DNA of 64,000 bases from Hymenobacter lapidiphilus (GTDB taxonomy: Bacteria > Bacteroidota > Bacteroidia > Cytophagales > Hymenobacteraceae). The notes beneath the pieces were generated by a model. That model did not search any database. It was not told where the DNA came from and was given only the letters and a program-made list of their open reading frames with translations. Below are positions 17,137 through 28,197 of the stretch, piece after piece. Numbering within the stretch: the first letter of the stretch is position 1; the number at the start of each line of letters is the position of its first letter. The DNA is taken from assembly GCF_013377885.1 (NCBI RefSeq), contig NZ_JABKAU010000017.1:1-64000 (forward strand), read 5' to 3'. Made by a program: the position numbers and the translations under genes.

Positions 17137-18006
17137 ATGCGTCTCTGCTTTATTCTCAACCCGACTTCGGGCACCAACCGCAGCCAGAACGTGGCGGCCC
17201 TGCTCACCGAGCACGCCACGGCGGCCGGGGCCGAGTTCGATATCATGCCCACGCAATATGCCGGCCATGCTGTGCTGCTGGCCCGCGAGGCTGCCGCGGC
17301 CGGTTGCCGGGTGGTGGTAGCGGTGGGCGGCGACGGGACGGTGAACGAGGTGGCCCGGGGCCTGCTGGGCACTGGCGCGGCGTTGGGCATCGTGCCCCGC
17401 GGCTCGGGCAACGGCCTGGCCCGCCACCTGCACGTACCCCTCGATTTGCCCGCCGCCGTGCGTCGGGTTTGCAACCCCACGTTTCAGCGCATCGACGCGG
17501 GCCAGATCAACGGGCACTGGTTTTTCTGCACCGCCGGGCTGGGGTTCGATGCCCACGTGAGCCGCCTGTTTGCCCAGGCCGGTACCCGCGGGCTGGCCAC
17601 CTACGTGAAAGTGGCCCTGTGCGAATACCGCCATTACCGCCCTACGGCGGTGCAATTGACGCTGGAAAACGAAGCCGTGCGCGACACCCACTGCTACGTG
17701 CTGGCCTTCGCCAACGCTTCGCAATACGGCAACAATGCCTACATCGCGCCCCGCGCCAACATTCAGGACGGCCTGCTGGATCTGTGCCTGATTGATGCAC
17801 TACCGCTCTGGCGGGCCGTGCGCGTAGGAGTGGGGCTGGCGCTGGGCACGCTGCCCAGCTCGGGCGGAGCGCAGTTCCACCGCAGCCGCCACATCCGGGT
17901 GCAGGCCGCCACTCCGCTAGGCTTCCACGTCGATGGCGACTACGTGGCCGACGCCACCGACTTCGAGGTGTTGCTGGAGCCACTGGTGCTGGAAGTGGCG
18001 GTGTAG
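17137..18006 (+). CDS. Diacylglycerol/lipid kinase family protein (YegS-like)
   Basis: A 289-residue protein with the DAGK catalytic fold: FILNPTSGTNRS at the N-terminus, the nucleotide-binding VAVGGDGTVNEVARGL at about residue 64, and PRGSGNGLARHL about 20 residues later. The C-terminal beta-sandwich contains DGLLDLCLID and FHVDGDYV. Family members phosphorylate diacylglycerol or related lipids at the cytosolic membrane face; the exact lipid here is unknown. It has a short, repeat-derived leader. Confidence 0.92.
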   Translation: MRLCFILNPTSGTNRSQNVAALLTEHATAAGAEFDIMPTQYAGHAVLLAREAAAAGCRVVVAVGGDGTVNEVARGLLGTGAALGIVPRGSGNGLARHLHVPLDLPAAVRRVCNPTFQRIDAGQINGHWFFCTAGLGFDAHVSRLFAQAGTRGLATYVKVALCEYRHYRPTAVQLTLENEAVRDTHCYVLAFANASQYGNNAYIAPRANIQDGLLDLCLIDALPLWRAVRVGVGLALGTLPSSGGAQFHRSRHIRVQAATPLGFHVDGDYVADATDFEVLLEPLVLEVAV

Positions 18007-18056
18007 GGAAGGTTGGTATAGGAGTGACCGAATGGATTGTTGAGCGACATTATAAA

Positions 18057-18175
18057 GCGTCTCTCATGCTGAGCGGAGCCAGAGGCGCAGTCGAAGCATC
18101 TCTACCGCTTCGTTGCCATCAACAGGAGTTACCATTGCAGTAGAGATGCTTCGGCTGCGCTCAGCATGAGAGGCG
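18057..18175. repeat. Family C palindromic element C-4
   Basis: Outer arms CTCATGCTGAGCGGAGC / GCGCTCAGCATGAG, inner arms GAAGCATCTCTACCGC / GCAGTAGAGATGCTTC. On the minus strand the loop reads CAATGGTAACTCCTG, which recurs in the element near 43.3 kb and gives these copies an orientation. Located between the lipid kinase and SUI1 genes. Confidence 0.85.
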
Positions 18176-18181
18176 TATTAT

Positions 18182-18202
18182 CCCTAATCCCTAATCCCTA
18201 AC
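18182..18202. repeat. Tandem heptamer CCCTAAT x3
   Basis: CCCTAAT, CCCTAAT, CCCTAAC in a row, ending two bases before the SUI1 start codon, so they occupy the position of a ribosome-binding site. The array follows element C-4 by about six bases. Confidence 0.8.
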
Positions 18203-18204
18203 TC

Positions 18205-18540
18205 ATGAAAATTAACCGACAGGGCGTGGTGTACTCCACGAATCCCGAATTCAGCTACGACGAACCCACTGAATCAACGGCTGCCACGCTGCCGCCCCAG
18301 CAGCAAAATTTACGTGTGCAGCTCGATAAGAAGGCCCGTGGGGGCAAACAGGTGACGCTGATAACCGGCTTTGTGGGCCAGGAAACCGATTTACAGGAGC
18401 TGGGCAAGCTGCTCAAAAGCCGCTGCGGCGTTGGGGGCAGCGCCAAGGATGGCGAAATCCTCATCCAGGGCGACTTTCGAGATAAAATGCTGGCCCTGCT
18501 GCTGGAAAAGGGCTACAAGGCCAAGAAAGCTGGCGGTTGA
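18205..18540 (+). CDS. SUI1/eIF1-like translation initiation factor (YciH family)
   Basis: A 111-residue protein. After an unstructured N-terminus comes the SUI1 fold: [38 protein letters not shown] and [20 protein letters not shown]. Bacterial YciH-type proteins resemble eIF1 and can influence start-codon selection or stress translation; the role here is inferred. The ATG directly follows a heptamer array rather than a Shine-Dalgarno site. Confidence 0.93.
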   Translation: MKINRQGVVYSTNPEFSYDEPTESTAATLPPQQQNLRVQLDKKARGGKQVTLITGFVGQETDLQELGKLLKSRCGVGGSAKDGEILIQGDFRDKMLALLLEKGYKAKKAGG

Positions 18541-18606
18541 GGAAACTGACCGGTTGGCCGCAGATATGCTGTAACCGTACAATCACACCAACTTATCCCG
18601 CAATAG

Positions 18607-19032
18607 ATGCCTGACGTTACGCTCCCGCCTGTTTCCAGTGCCTACACGCAGGTTGAGGAAGCCGTGGTGCATGTGGTGCTGTGGCTGAAGCTGGGGGCCG
18701 AGACGGTGGGAGCGGGCATTATTGTGCTGGGCATCGTGGTGGGAGGCTATCTGTTCGTCAAGGCGTTGGCCTCGCGCCGAACGGCCGATTTTACGGCCAT
18801 CCGCCTCACCCTGGCCCGGTATCTGGCGCTGGCGCTCGAATTTCAGCTTGGGGCCGACATTCTTTCTACGACCATTGCGCCGAGCTGGGAGCAGATTGGC
18901 AAGCTTGGGGCCATTGCCGTCATCCGCACGGCTCTCAACTTTTTCCTCTCCCGCGAAATGAAGGATGAACACCGCGCTGCAGCCGAGCACCACGTGCAGC
19001 GCCAGGCTCGTCAGCACGACCAGCCAGAGTAG
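18607..19032 (+). CDS. DUF1622 membrane protein
   Basis: About 141 residues with the DUF1622 layout: a first hydrophobic helix (AGIIVLGIVVGGYLFVKAL), then the conserved RLTLARYLALALEFQLGADIL, then AVIRTALNFFLSREMKDE with a charged C-terminal tail. The function of the family is not known. It follows SUI1 by about 66 bases on the same strand and may share its transcript. Confidence 0.88.
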   Translation: MPDVTLPPVSSAYTQVEEAVVHVVLWLKLGAETVGAGIIVLGIVVGGYLFVKALASRRTADFTAIRLTLARYLALALEFQLGADILSTTIAPSWEQIGKLGAIAVIRTALNFFLSREMKDEHRAAAEHHVQRQARQHDQPE

Positions 19033-19078
19033 AGCTACTCATCGCCTAACTGGTCAATGGGGCGCGAAGAACGGGTAA

Positions 19079-21307
<2,229 letters not shown>

Positions 21308-21327
21308 GGATTCCAAGTTGTGGAGGT

Positions 21328-21432
21328 CGCTGTAGGGGCGGGGCTCGTCCCCGCCCGCCTTTGAACGACTGTTCGCATTCCCCGCACGTGTCGTTCAACG
21401 GCGGGCGGGGACAAGCCCCGGCCCCTACAGCG
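21328..21432. repeat. Family A palindromic element A-4
   Basis: Arms CGCTGTAGGGGCGGGGC / GCCCCGGCCCCTACAGCG with CCCGCCCGCC cores. The right flank TACTGGCAAACTCACT resembles that of the element near 23.5 kb (TACTATCAAACTCGCT), so the repeated unit extends beyond the hairpin. Confidence 0.85.
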
Positions 21433-21470
21433 TACTGGCAAACTCACTCCGCAGCTTAAAATATCAAAGT

Positions 21471-21521
21471 AAAAATGGCCGTTGAGCGACTCCTAAAACG
21501 GAGCGTTCAACGGCCATTTTT
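21471..21521. terminator. Bidirectional terminator between GH97 and kdsB
   Basis: AAAAATGGCCGTTGAGCG pairs with CGTTCAACGGCCATTTTT across a 15-base loop with an inner CTCC/GGAG stem. A and T runs on both sides suit the convergent genes. The CGTTCAACG core of family A is reused here. Confidence 0.85.
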
Positions 21522-21531
21522 AATGCCTGAT

Positions 21532-22272
21532 TCAACTTCTGAGGAAACGAAGCGCCCGTTCCACGTCTTCCGGTGTGTCAATTCCTATAGTTTCCAGCGC
21601 TGTTTCGGCGGTTTGGATGGAGTAACCAGCTTCGAGCCAGCGGAGCTGTTCGAGGCTTTCGGCTAGTTCCAGGGGCGAGGGTGGGAGTTGGGTGAGGGCG
21701 CGTAGCACGGCGGGGCGGTAGGCGTAAAGGCCGATGTGGCGCAGGTAGCGGTGCTGGGCCAGCCACTCGCTTTGGGGGTACTGGCGCTGGTAGGGCAGGG
21801 GGTGGCGGCTGAAATACAGTGCCCGGCCCTGGCCATCGAGCACCACTTTAGGTAGGTGCGGGCTCAGCAGCTCATCCTCGCTGACAACTGGCTTCACCAG
21901 CGTCCCGATTTGGGTGGCGGGGTTGGTGAACAGGTCCAGCAGCGCGTTTATCTGGTCGGGATGAATGAACGGCTCGTCGCCTTGGATATTCACCACGCAA
22001 TCGGCCGCTATGCCCAGCTGCTCGTAGGCGTCGCGCACGCGGTCGGTGCCGCTGGGGTGGTCGGGACTCGTGAGCACGGCCTCGCCGCCGAAGCCGCGCA
22101 CGTGGTCGAGGATACGCTCGTCGTCGGTGGCCACTACTACCCGCTGCAGGTTGGCCTGTTGGGCCTGCCGCACTACGCGTTGTATCATGGTCTGGCCGCC
22201 GAGGTCAATCAGCGGCTTGCCGGGCAGACGGGTAGAGGCGTAGCGAGCGGGAATGATGCCGATGGCGAGCAT
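21532..22272 (-). CDS. kdsB: 3-deoxy-manno-octulosonate cytidylyltransferase
   Basis: A 247-residue cytosolic enzyme that activates Kdo with CTP to CMP-Kdo for lipopolysaccharide inner core. Signatures are GIIPARYASTRLPGKPL at the N-terminus, VVATDDERI, VVNIQGDEPFIHP and a C-terminal IGIDTPEDVERAL. The ATG used directly precedes LAIGIIPARY; a longer non-family N-terminal extension is in frame but unlikely. It is divergent from the LysM protein gene. Confidence 0.95.
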   Translation of the reverse strand: MLAIGIIPARYASTRLPGKPLIDLGGQTMIQRVVRQAQQANLQRVVVATDDERILDHVRGFGGEAVLTSPDHPSGTDRVRDAYEQLGIAADCVVNIQGDEPFIHPDQINALLDLFTNPATQIGTLVKPVVSEDELLSPHLPKVVLDGQGRALYFSRHPLPYQRQYPQSEWLAQHRYLRHIGLYAYRPAVLRALTQLPPSPLELAESLEQLRWLEAGYSIQTAETALETIGIDTPEDVERALRFLRS

Positions 22273-22470
22273 AAGGAGAGGGGCAAGTGGATAGAGCGCA
22301 AGAAACGGCAAAAGCCGCGAACCGCCGGCCGTATTATGCCGGGCGGCCTCCGGGATAATCAGATTACAGGCCACACAGGTGGTGCTAAGGCCTGAATATG
22401 TAACTTTAGGCAAAGTTTATGCAGCTGCGCCGGTTCCGGTTTGCTCGTCTGCTTTGTGTACTGCTCTCCT

Positions 22471-23433
22471 ATGTCCCGTTTTCCGTTGCTGACTGCTGCT
22501 CTCGTTTTCTCCGGCCTTTCTGCGTGGGCGGCTCCCGCGCCGGTAGCCCCGCCCGATTCCATCGGCGTCGAGTACCGCAACAACAAGCTGCTGATTCGCC
22601 ACCGTGTAACGGCGGGCGAAACTATCTACGGCCTTTCGCGCCGCTACAAAGTGCCCGTTGAGGACATCGTAGAGGCCAATTCGGGCCAGAAAGGCCAGCT
22701 CAACATGGGCCAGATAGTACTCATTCCGCGCACTAGGGTGGTGCTTACGCCTGCCCCGGCTACCGCTGCCCGGGCTGCCACAACCGTTGCTGCTCCAACT
22801 GCGTCGGTGCGCGCGCTGCCCACCGATGCCGACGGCAACCGCTTGTACAAAGTGACGCCCGGCATGACGCTTTACGCCATTGCTCGCCGCTTCCAGACCA
22901 CCCCCGCCGAGTTGGCTCGCCTCAACGGCTTCAGCGCCGACCATAGCGTGCGCGTTGGCGAAGTGGTGATTATAGCAGCTCCGGCCACCGGTGCGGCTGG
23001 CCCGCCCGCGCCCGTAACGGCTGCCGCCCGCCCCACGGCCCGCGAAAAAGCCGTGGCCCGCGACGCCGAGCGCGAGAAAGCTCGCGACGAGGCCAGCTCG
23101 CCGGCCGTAACGCCCGAAGCCAAGGACACCTCGGCACCCGCCCCAGCCCGCGTCAATGAGGCCGGCCGTCGCGTTACGGAAAGCGGCCTGGCCATGGTCA
23201 TTCCCACCGATGCCTCGGACAAGTACCTGGCCCTGCACAAAACGGCTGCCGTGGGCACCATTATGGAGGTGCGCAACATCATGAACGGCCAGGCGGTGTA
23301 CGTGCGCGTCATCGGCCGCCTGCCCGACACCGGCGAAAACGACAAGGTGCTGCTGCGCCTCTCCAAGCGCGCCGTGCAGCGCCTCGCCACTCCCGACCAG
23401 CGCTTCCGTGTAGAAACCAGCTACGTGCCGTAG
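22471..23433 (+). CDS. Exported LysM protein with C-terminal double-psi beta-barrel-like domain
   Basis: About 320 residues with a signal peptide (LLTAALVFSGLSAWAAP). Two LysM repeats follow: HRVTAGETIYGLSRRYKVP at about residue 45 and YKVTPGMTLYAIARRFQTT at about 130, separated by an Ala/Pro/Thr linker. A low-complexity charged linker precedes the C-terminal ~90 residues (ESGLAMVIP, EVRNIMNGQAVYVRVIGRLP), which resemble the RlpA-like double-psi barrel. It likely binds peptidoglycan in the periplasm; whether the barrel cleaves glycan is unclear. Confidence 0.88.
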   Translation: MSRFPLLTAALVFSGLSAWAAPAPVAPPDSIGVEYRNNKLLIRHRVTAGETIYGLSRRYKVPVEDIVEANSGQKGQLNMGQIVLIPRTRVVLTPAPATAARAATTVAAPTASVRALPTDADGNRLYKVTPGMTLYAIARRFQTTPAELARLNGFSADHSVRVGEVVIIAAPATGAAGPPAPVTAAARPTAREKAVARDAEREKARDEASSPAVTPEAKDTSAPAPARVNEAGRRVTESGLAMVIPTDASDKYLALHKTAAVGTIMEVRNIMNGQAVYVRVIGRLPDTGENDKVLLRLSKRAVQRLATPDQRFRVETSYVP

Positions 23434-23467
23434 GCTGGTGCTGAGTAGTGACATTACGCTTATCAGA

Positions 23468-23564
23468 ACGCTGTAGGGGCGGGGCTTGTCCCCGCCCGCC
23501 GTTTGCGCCGGTTCAACGGTAATCGTTTAACGGCGGGCGGGGGCAAGCCCCGCCCCTACAGCGT
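23468..23564. repeat. Family A palindromic element A-5
   Basis: Arms ACGCTGTAGGGGCGGGGC / GCCCCGCCCCTACAGCGT, loop with AACGGTAATCG. Located downstream of the LysM protein gene and upstream of TIGR02757. It shares its right flank with the copy near 21.4 kb. Confidence 0.85.
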
Positions 23565-23673
23565 ACTATCAAACTCGCTTCACAACTTGGGGTAGCTGCT
23601 AGGGATTGGTGCAACCGGCCTTTGCTGATGCTAACGACTTCAAAGCGTTACTCTCATTACTCAATACCGAAAC

Positions 23674-24432
23674 ATGAACCACGCCCAGGTGCGGGCGCTG
23701 CTCGACGACAAGTACCGCCACTACGACCAGCCCGGCTTTATTGCCCTCGACCCCATCAGCATTCCGCACCAGTTCACGGCCCGGGCCAATGTGGAAATCA
23801 GCGGGCTATTTGCGGCCGTGCTTGCCTGGGGGCGCCGGCCCACCATCATCAGCAAGTGCCGGGAGCTGCTGCGGCGCATGGACGACGCGCCCCACCAGTT
23901 CATCACCCAGCACCACGACGACGACCTCAAACGCCTGCTGGGCTTCTGCCACCGCACCTTCTGCGACACCGACCTGCTGTACTTTGTACACTGGCTGCGC
24001 TGGTATTACGGGCAACACGCGTCGCTGGAAGACGCTTTCCTGCAGGGCACCACTCAGAAACAGCGGCTGGAGAACTTCCATAACCTGTTCTTCAGCCTCG
24101 ACGATGCGCCCCAGCGCACCCGCAAGCATGTGGCCACGCCCGCCCGCGGCTCGGCCTGCAAGCGCCTGAACATGTACCTGCGCTGGATGGTGCGCCAAGA
24201 TGAACAGGGTGTGGACTTCGGCCTCTGGACGCGCCTGTCGCCCGCCGACCTCATCTGCCCCTGCGACGTGCACGTGGAGCGCGTGGCCCGCCGCCTGGGT
24301 TTGCTGGAGCGCAAACAAGTCGATTGGCTGGCTGCCGAAGACCTGACAGCTCACCTGCGCACCTTCGACCCGCTCGACCCTGTGAAGTACGATTTCGCGC
24401 TGTTTGGGCTCGGGGTGGAGGGCGAAATGTAG
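23674..24432 (+). CDS. TIGR02757/DUF2400 family protein
   Basis: A 252-residue cytosolic protein of the TIGR02757 family, common in Bacteroidetes. It begins ALLDDKYRHY and has DPISIPHQFTARANVEISGL, FAAVLAWGRRPTII, then LNMYLRWMVRQDEQGVDFGLW and CPCDVHVERVARRLGLL. The last part resembles the helix-hairpin-helix DNA glycosylase fold (LDPVKYDFALFGLGVEG), so nucleic-acid binding is possible, but no activity is established. Its start was chosen at the ATG directly before NHAQVRALLDDKY. Confidence 0.9.
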   Translation: MNHAQVRALLDDKYRHYDQPGFIALDPISIPHQFTARANVEISGLFAAVLAWGRRPTIISKCRELLRRMDDAPHQFITQHHDDDLKRLLGFCHRTFCDTDLLYFVHWLRWYYGQHASLEDAFLQGTTQKQRLENFHNLFFSLDDAPQRTRKHVATPARGSACKRLNMYLRWMVRQDEQGVDFGLWTRLSPADLICPCDVHVERVARRLGLLERKQVDWLAAEDLTAHLRTFDPLDPVKYDFALFGLGVEGEM

Positions 24433-24696
24433 CGTCGGTCGTATATAATTCTGGCCTACTAAGCACTTAGGCCACCGGCCTGAGTGGCGGACCTGGTTTG
24501 TTAAACGAAATCGGGCCGTAAGCGCGCTGTAAGGCTGTTTAAGCTAAACCGTAGCATTTTTATCAGGCGGGCCGTGGTGGGCGGCAAGTTGGTCGGATAT
24601 GGGTTGAAAGCGGCACACTGAAATGTAACAGATTGATGGTCTGATGCGTACAAAAAAGCCTCAAGTAAATTGTATCACTACTTTAAAGTTTCAATT

Positions 24697-25311
24697 ATGA
24701 ACTTCAAACACCTAATCTTGGCCCTGGGCACTACGCTGCTTATGGCCGGCTGCAATGAAACCAAGCAAGCTGTAACCGTAGGCGCCGACGAGCGGGGCGG
24801 AGCAACCAACATACCGGGCTACGTTAATAATGCTACCGACGGCCCTGATTTCTCTAAGTACAAGAGTTACTCCTGGGCTTCACAATTGCAGGATGAGCAA
24901 CAAAATACGTATTTCCTTAACGACCTGATTTTTAAAACTATGCTGCGCGATGCAGTATCCAATGAAATGGCTTCGCGGGGCTACAATTACATGCCTACCG
25001 GCGGCGATTTAATACTAAATTTCCGGGTATTCGAGGAGCCAGTTACGCTGAAAACTATGGATAACATGGGCACGGGCTACTGGGGGACTACGGAATCGTA
25101 CGCCTATGATGTTAACCGCTTTGGGGAGGTGCAGCTTGATAAAGGCAGTATTATCGTGCAGATGATTGACCGTCAGAAGGGTCAGGAAGTGTGGCAGGGC
25201 TATGCTTCAGGCCTGACAGATGGCAACGTGTTCAACAAAAAAAAGGATAAAGTGTACTCCGCCGTTGGTGCTATCTTCCAAAAGTATGAGTACCGCGGCG
25301 ACAAGCTGTAA
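24697..25311 (+). CDS. DUF4136 lipoprotein
   Basis: About 204 residues with a lipoprotein signal (LALGTTLLMAGC, acylated Cys at about 18). The DUF4136 core includes FSKYKSYSW near residue 52, then AVSNEMASRGYNY and DLILNFRVF, and it ends with AVGAIFQKYEY. An envelope location is inferred; the family function is unknown. Base composition is visibly less GC-rich than its neighbours. The upstream 260 bases hold no recognised feature apart from an AT-rich ACTACTTTAAAG that could be part of a -7 region. Confidence 0.88.
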   Translation: MNFKHLILALGTTLLMAGCNETKQAVTVGADERGGATNIPGYVNNATDGPDFSKYKSYSWASQLQDEQQNTYFLNDLIFKTMLRDAVSNEMASRGYNYMPTGGDLILNFRVFEEPVTLKTMDNMGTGYWGTTESYAYDVNRFGEVQLDKGSIIVQMIDRQKGQEVWQGYASGLTDGNVFNKKKDKVYSAVGAIFQKYEYRGDKL

Positions 25312-25337
25312 AGCTGCATCAGTCTTGTGAGAGCCAT

Positions 25338-25376
25338 AACGGGCCGGCTTCCGCATTTTGCGGGAGCCGGCCCGTT
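25338..25376. terminator. Strong hairpin after the DUF4136 gene
   Basis: AACGGGCCGGCTTCCGC pairs with GCGGGAGCCGGCCCGTT around ATTTT. A T run is lacking, but the position 27 bases after the stop codon fits a terminator. Confidence 0.6.
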
Positions 25377-25516
25377 GGTGGTTAGTAGTGCGCCTTTGCC
25401 GAATCTTCTGCCGCGTTAAACTGTTGTATTCAGTCCCGTGAAGCCGCCGGCTCAGGACCGTTGCCGTATCTTCGCAGCGCCATTCAATTACCAGTACTTA
25501 CTACCTAGCACCCAAT

Positions 25517-27940
25517 TTGATTCTTCCCCAGAATTTCGAGCAGAAAATAGGCTTCTCCCAACTGCGGGACATGCTCAATGAGTTGTGCCTGAGTGGCTTG
25601 GGTCGGCACTTTGTAAGCAAGATGAGCTTCCAGACGCAGGCCGAGCAGCTCCAGAAGCTGCTGCTGCAAACCGACGAGTTCCGCCAGCTCCTCAACAGCG
25701 GCGTCGACTTCCCCGGCAGCCATTACCACGACGTGAACCCGTACCTGGTGCGGGCCAACCTGCCGGGCTCCTACCTCGATGTGTCGGCGTTTTTCGCCAT
25801 CAAGATGAGCCTGCGCACCATCCGGGAGGCCCTAACGTTTTTCTCGCGGGCTGAAGATGACCTGTATCCCACGTTGCGCCTGCTGGGCATCGGCGTGCAG
25901 GTCGACCGTAACCTGCTGGCCGCCATGGACAAGGTGGTGGACGACGAGGGCCTGGTGCGCGACGACGCTTCGCCGCTACTGCGCCAGCTGCGCCAGGAGT
26001 TGATTTCGCGGCAGATGATGCTGCGCAAGCAGATTGGCAGCATTCTGCGCAATGCCCGCCAGCAGGGCTGGGTGCCCGAGGGCGCCGAGCCCACCATCCG
26101 GGGTGGGCGGCTGGTGCTGCCGGTGGTGGCCGAGCACAAGCGCCGCGTGAAGGGCCTGATTCATGACGAGTCGGCTACCGGCCAGACGGTGTACATCGAG
26201 CCCGAGGCCGTATTCGAGCTCAACAACGACATCAAGGACCTCGACAATGCCTATCAGCGCGAGCTGATGCGGATTCTCACCCAGCTCACGGCCCAGCTGC
26301 GTCCCCACATTCCGGATTTGCGCAAGGCTTACCAGTACCTGGGCCTCATCGACTTCATTCGGGCCAAGGCCCAGCTGGCCCGCCGCCTCGAAGCCACGCT
26401 GCCCGTGCTGCACCCGCAGCCGATGATGCGCTGGAAGCAAGTGCGCCACCCACTGCTCTACCTCACTTTCCTGGCCCACGCCAAGGACGACCCCCGTGAG
26501 GTAGTGCCGCTTGACATTGAGCTGACGACCGAGCAGCGGATTCTGCTGATTTCGGGACCCAACGCCGGCGGTAAGTCGGTGAGCATGAAAACGGTGGGCC
26601 TGGTGCAGTACATGCTGCAGTGCGGGCTGCTGATCCCGGCCGGCGAGAAATCGGAAGCCGGCATGTTCGATGATGTGTTCATTGATATTGGCGACGAGCA
26701 GAGCCTGGAAAACGACCTGAGCACGTACTCCTCGCACCTGCTCAATATGAAGCAGTTTATCACGCTGGCCAACAAGCGCAGCCTGGTGCTGATTGACGAA
26801 TTCGGTACCGGCACCGAGCCCAGCCTGGGCGGGGCCATTGCCGAGGCCGTGCTGGAGCAGCTCAACCGCGCCCGGGCATTCGGTGTCATCACCACCCACT
26901 ACACCAACCTGAAAAACTATGCCGAGCGCACGCCCGGCATCGTGAACGGGGCCATGCGCTACGACCCCGATAAGCTGCAGCCGCTCTACCGCCTCGAAAT
27001 CGGTAAGCCGGGCTCCTCGTTTGCCATCGAAATTGCCCGCAAAATTGGCCTTCCCCGGCAGCTCGTGGAGCGGGCCAGTCAGCTTGTGGGCAAGGATAAA
27101 ATCCGCTACGACCAGCTGCTCGAAGGCCTCGAAAAGGAGAAAACCGAGCTGGAGCTGCGCACCGCCGAAGCCGCCAAAGCCGAGCGCCGCCTCAAGAAAG
27201 CCGCCCAGGAGTACCAGGACCTCAAGCGCTTCCTCGACGATACCACCCAGGAAACCCTACGCACGGCCAAAGCCCAGGCCAAAACGCTGCTGCGCGACAC
27301 CAACCAGAGAATCGAGGCCACCATCCAGGAAATCCGCCTGGGCCAGGCCGATAAGGAGCGTACCAAGGAGGCCCGCGGCAAGCTCGACACGTTTGTGCGC
27401 GAGAAGCTGCAGATTGAGCCGCCCAAAGCCCGCGCCACCCGCGAGCTGGCCGACGCCGCCACCCTCAAACCCGGCGATAAAGTGGCGTTGCTGGGCCAGG
27501 AGGGCCACGGCGAAATCATGGCCGTGAAAGGTAAAACGGCCGAAGTATCGTTCGGGGGCATGAAAACCATCGTCAAGATTGGCCAGCTCGAAAAGCTCAC
27601 GCGCTCCGAAATTCGGGAGCGGGAGAAGCAAGCGGCCCGTCTGGCTCCGGCTCAGTATGCGGGCTCGGGCTTCAACACTACCGGCCGCATGGCCACCTTC
27701 AACCCCACGCTGGATTTGCGCGGCGAGCGGGCCGAGGACGCCGTAACCAAAATCCAGAGCTACGTCGATGAGGCCATCATGCTGGGCATCCCGGAAATCA
27801 GAATCCTGCACGGCCGCGGCAACGGCGTACTCCGCCAGATTGCCCGCGATTATCTGCACCGCACCCGCGAAGTGGCCAGCGTAGCCGACGAGCACGCCGA
27901 CCGCGGCGGCGACGGCGTAACGGTGGCGGTATTGAAATAG
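25517..27940 (+). CDS. mutS2: MutS2 family ATPase/endonuclease
   Basis: About 807 residues. The core and clamp helices lead to the MutS ATPase: Walker A GPNAGGKSVSMKT at about residue 351, Walker B LVLIDEFGTGTEPS, and the signature segment EQSLENDLSTYSSHL. A coiled coil (KEKTELELRTAEAAKAERR) follows, then a C-terminal Smr nuclease domain with LDLRGERAED and ILHGRGNGVLR. MutS2 limits recombination or rescues collided ribosomes, depending on species. No ATG precedes the conserved PQNFEQKIGF, so TTG appears to be the start. A TATCTTCG element lies about 45 bases upstream. Confidence 0.95.
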   Translation: MILPQNFEQKIGFSQLRDMLNELCLSGLGRHFVSKMSFQTQAEQLQKLLLQTDEFRQLLNSGVDFPGSHYHDVNPYLVRANLPGSYLDVSAFFAIKMSLRTIREALTFFSRAEDDLYPTLRLLGIGVQVDRNLLAAMDKVVDDEGLVRDDASPLLRQLRQELISRQMMLRKQIGSILRNARQQGWVPEGAEPTIRGGRLVLPVVAEHKRRVKGLIHDESATGQTVYIEPEAVFELNNDIKDLDNAYQRELMRILTQLTAQLRPHIPDLRKAYQYLGLIDFIRAKAQLARRLEATLPVLHPQPMMRWKQVRHPLLYLTFLAHAKDDPREVVPLDIELTTEQRILLISGPNAGGKSVSMKTVGLVQYMLQCGLLIPAGEKSEAGMFDDVFIDIGDEQSLENDLSTYSSHLLNMKQFITLANKRSLVLIDEFGTGTEPSLGGAIAEAVLEQLNRARAFGVITTHYTNLKNYAERTPGIVNGAMRYDPDKLQPLYRLEIGKPGSSFAIEIARKIGLPRQLVERASQLVGKDKIRYDQLLEGLEKEKTELELRTAEAAKAERRLKKAAQEYQDLKRFLDDTTQETLRTAKAQAKTLLRDTNQRIEATIQEIRLGQADKERTKEARGKLDTFVREKLQIEPPKARATRELADAATLKPGDKVALLGQEGHGEIMAVKGKTAEVSFGGMKTIVKIGQLEKLTRSEIREREKQAARLAPAQYAGSGFNTTGRMATFNPTLDLRGERAEDAVTKIQSYVDEAIMLGIPEIRILHGRGNGVLRQIARDYLHRTREVASVADEHADRGGDGVTVAVLK

Positions 27941-27960
27941 GCAAATGATCAGGAAATAAG

Positions 27961-28087
27961 ACCGTCATGCTGAGCGAAGGCGCAGCCGGAGTCGAAGCAT
28001 CTCTACCGGAATGGTGAACCTAACGACAGGATTACTATTGCGGTAGAGATGCTTCGACTGCGGCTGCGCCTTCGCTCAGCATGACGG
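27961..28087. repeat. Family C palindromic element C-5
   Basis: Long hairpin: ACCGTCATGCTGAGCGAAGG / CCTTCGCTCAGCATGACGGT outside, GCAGCCG / CGGCTGC and GAAGCATCTCTACCG / CGGTAGAGATGCTTC inside. The loop is GGATTACTATTG-like. It lies between mutS2 and rlmF. Confidence 0.85.
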
Positions 28088-28197
28088 TGTTTCCAACAAG
28101 CACGACCACTCGCTTCAAACGCCGCCCTACAAAGCCGTAACTTGCCAAAAAGTACCCCAATTCTTCGGGCGCTTTCTCACTTTCAGTATCTAAGCTC

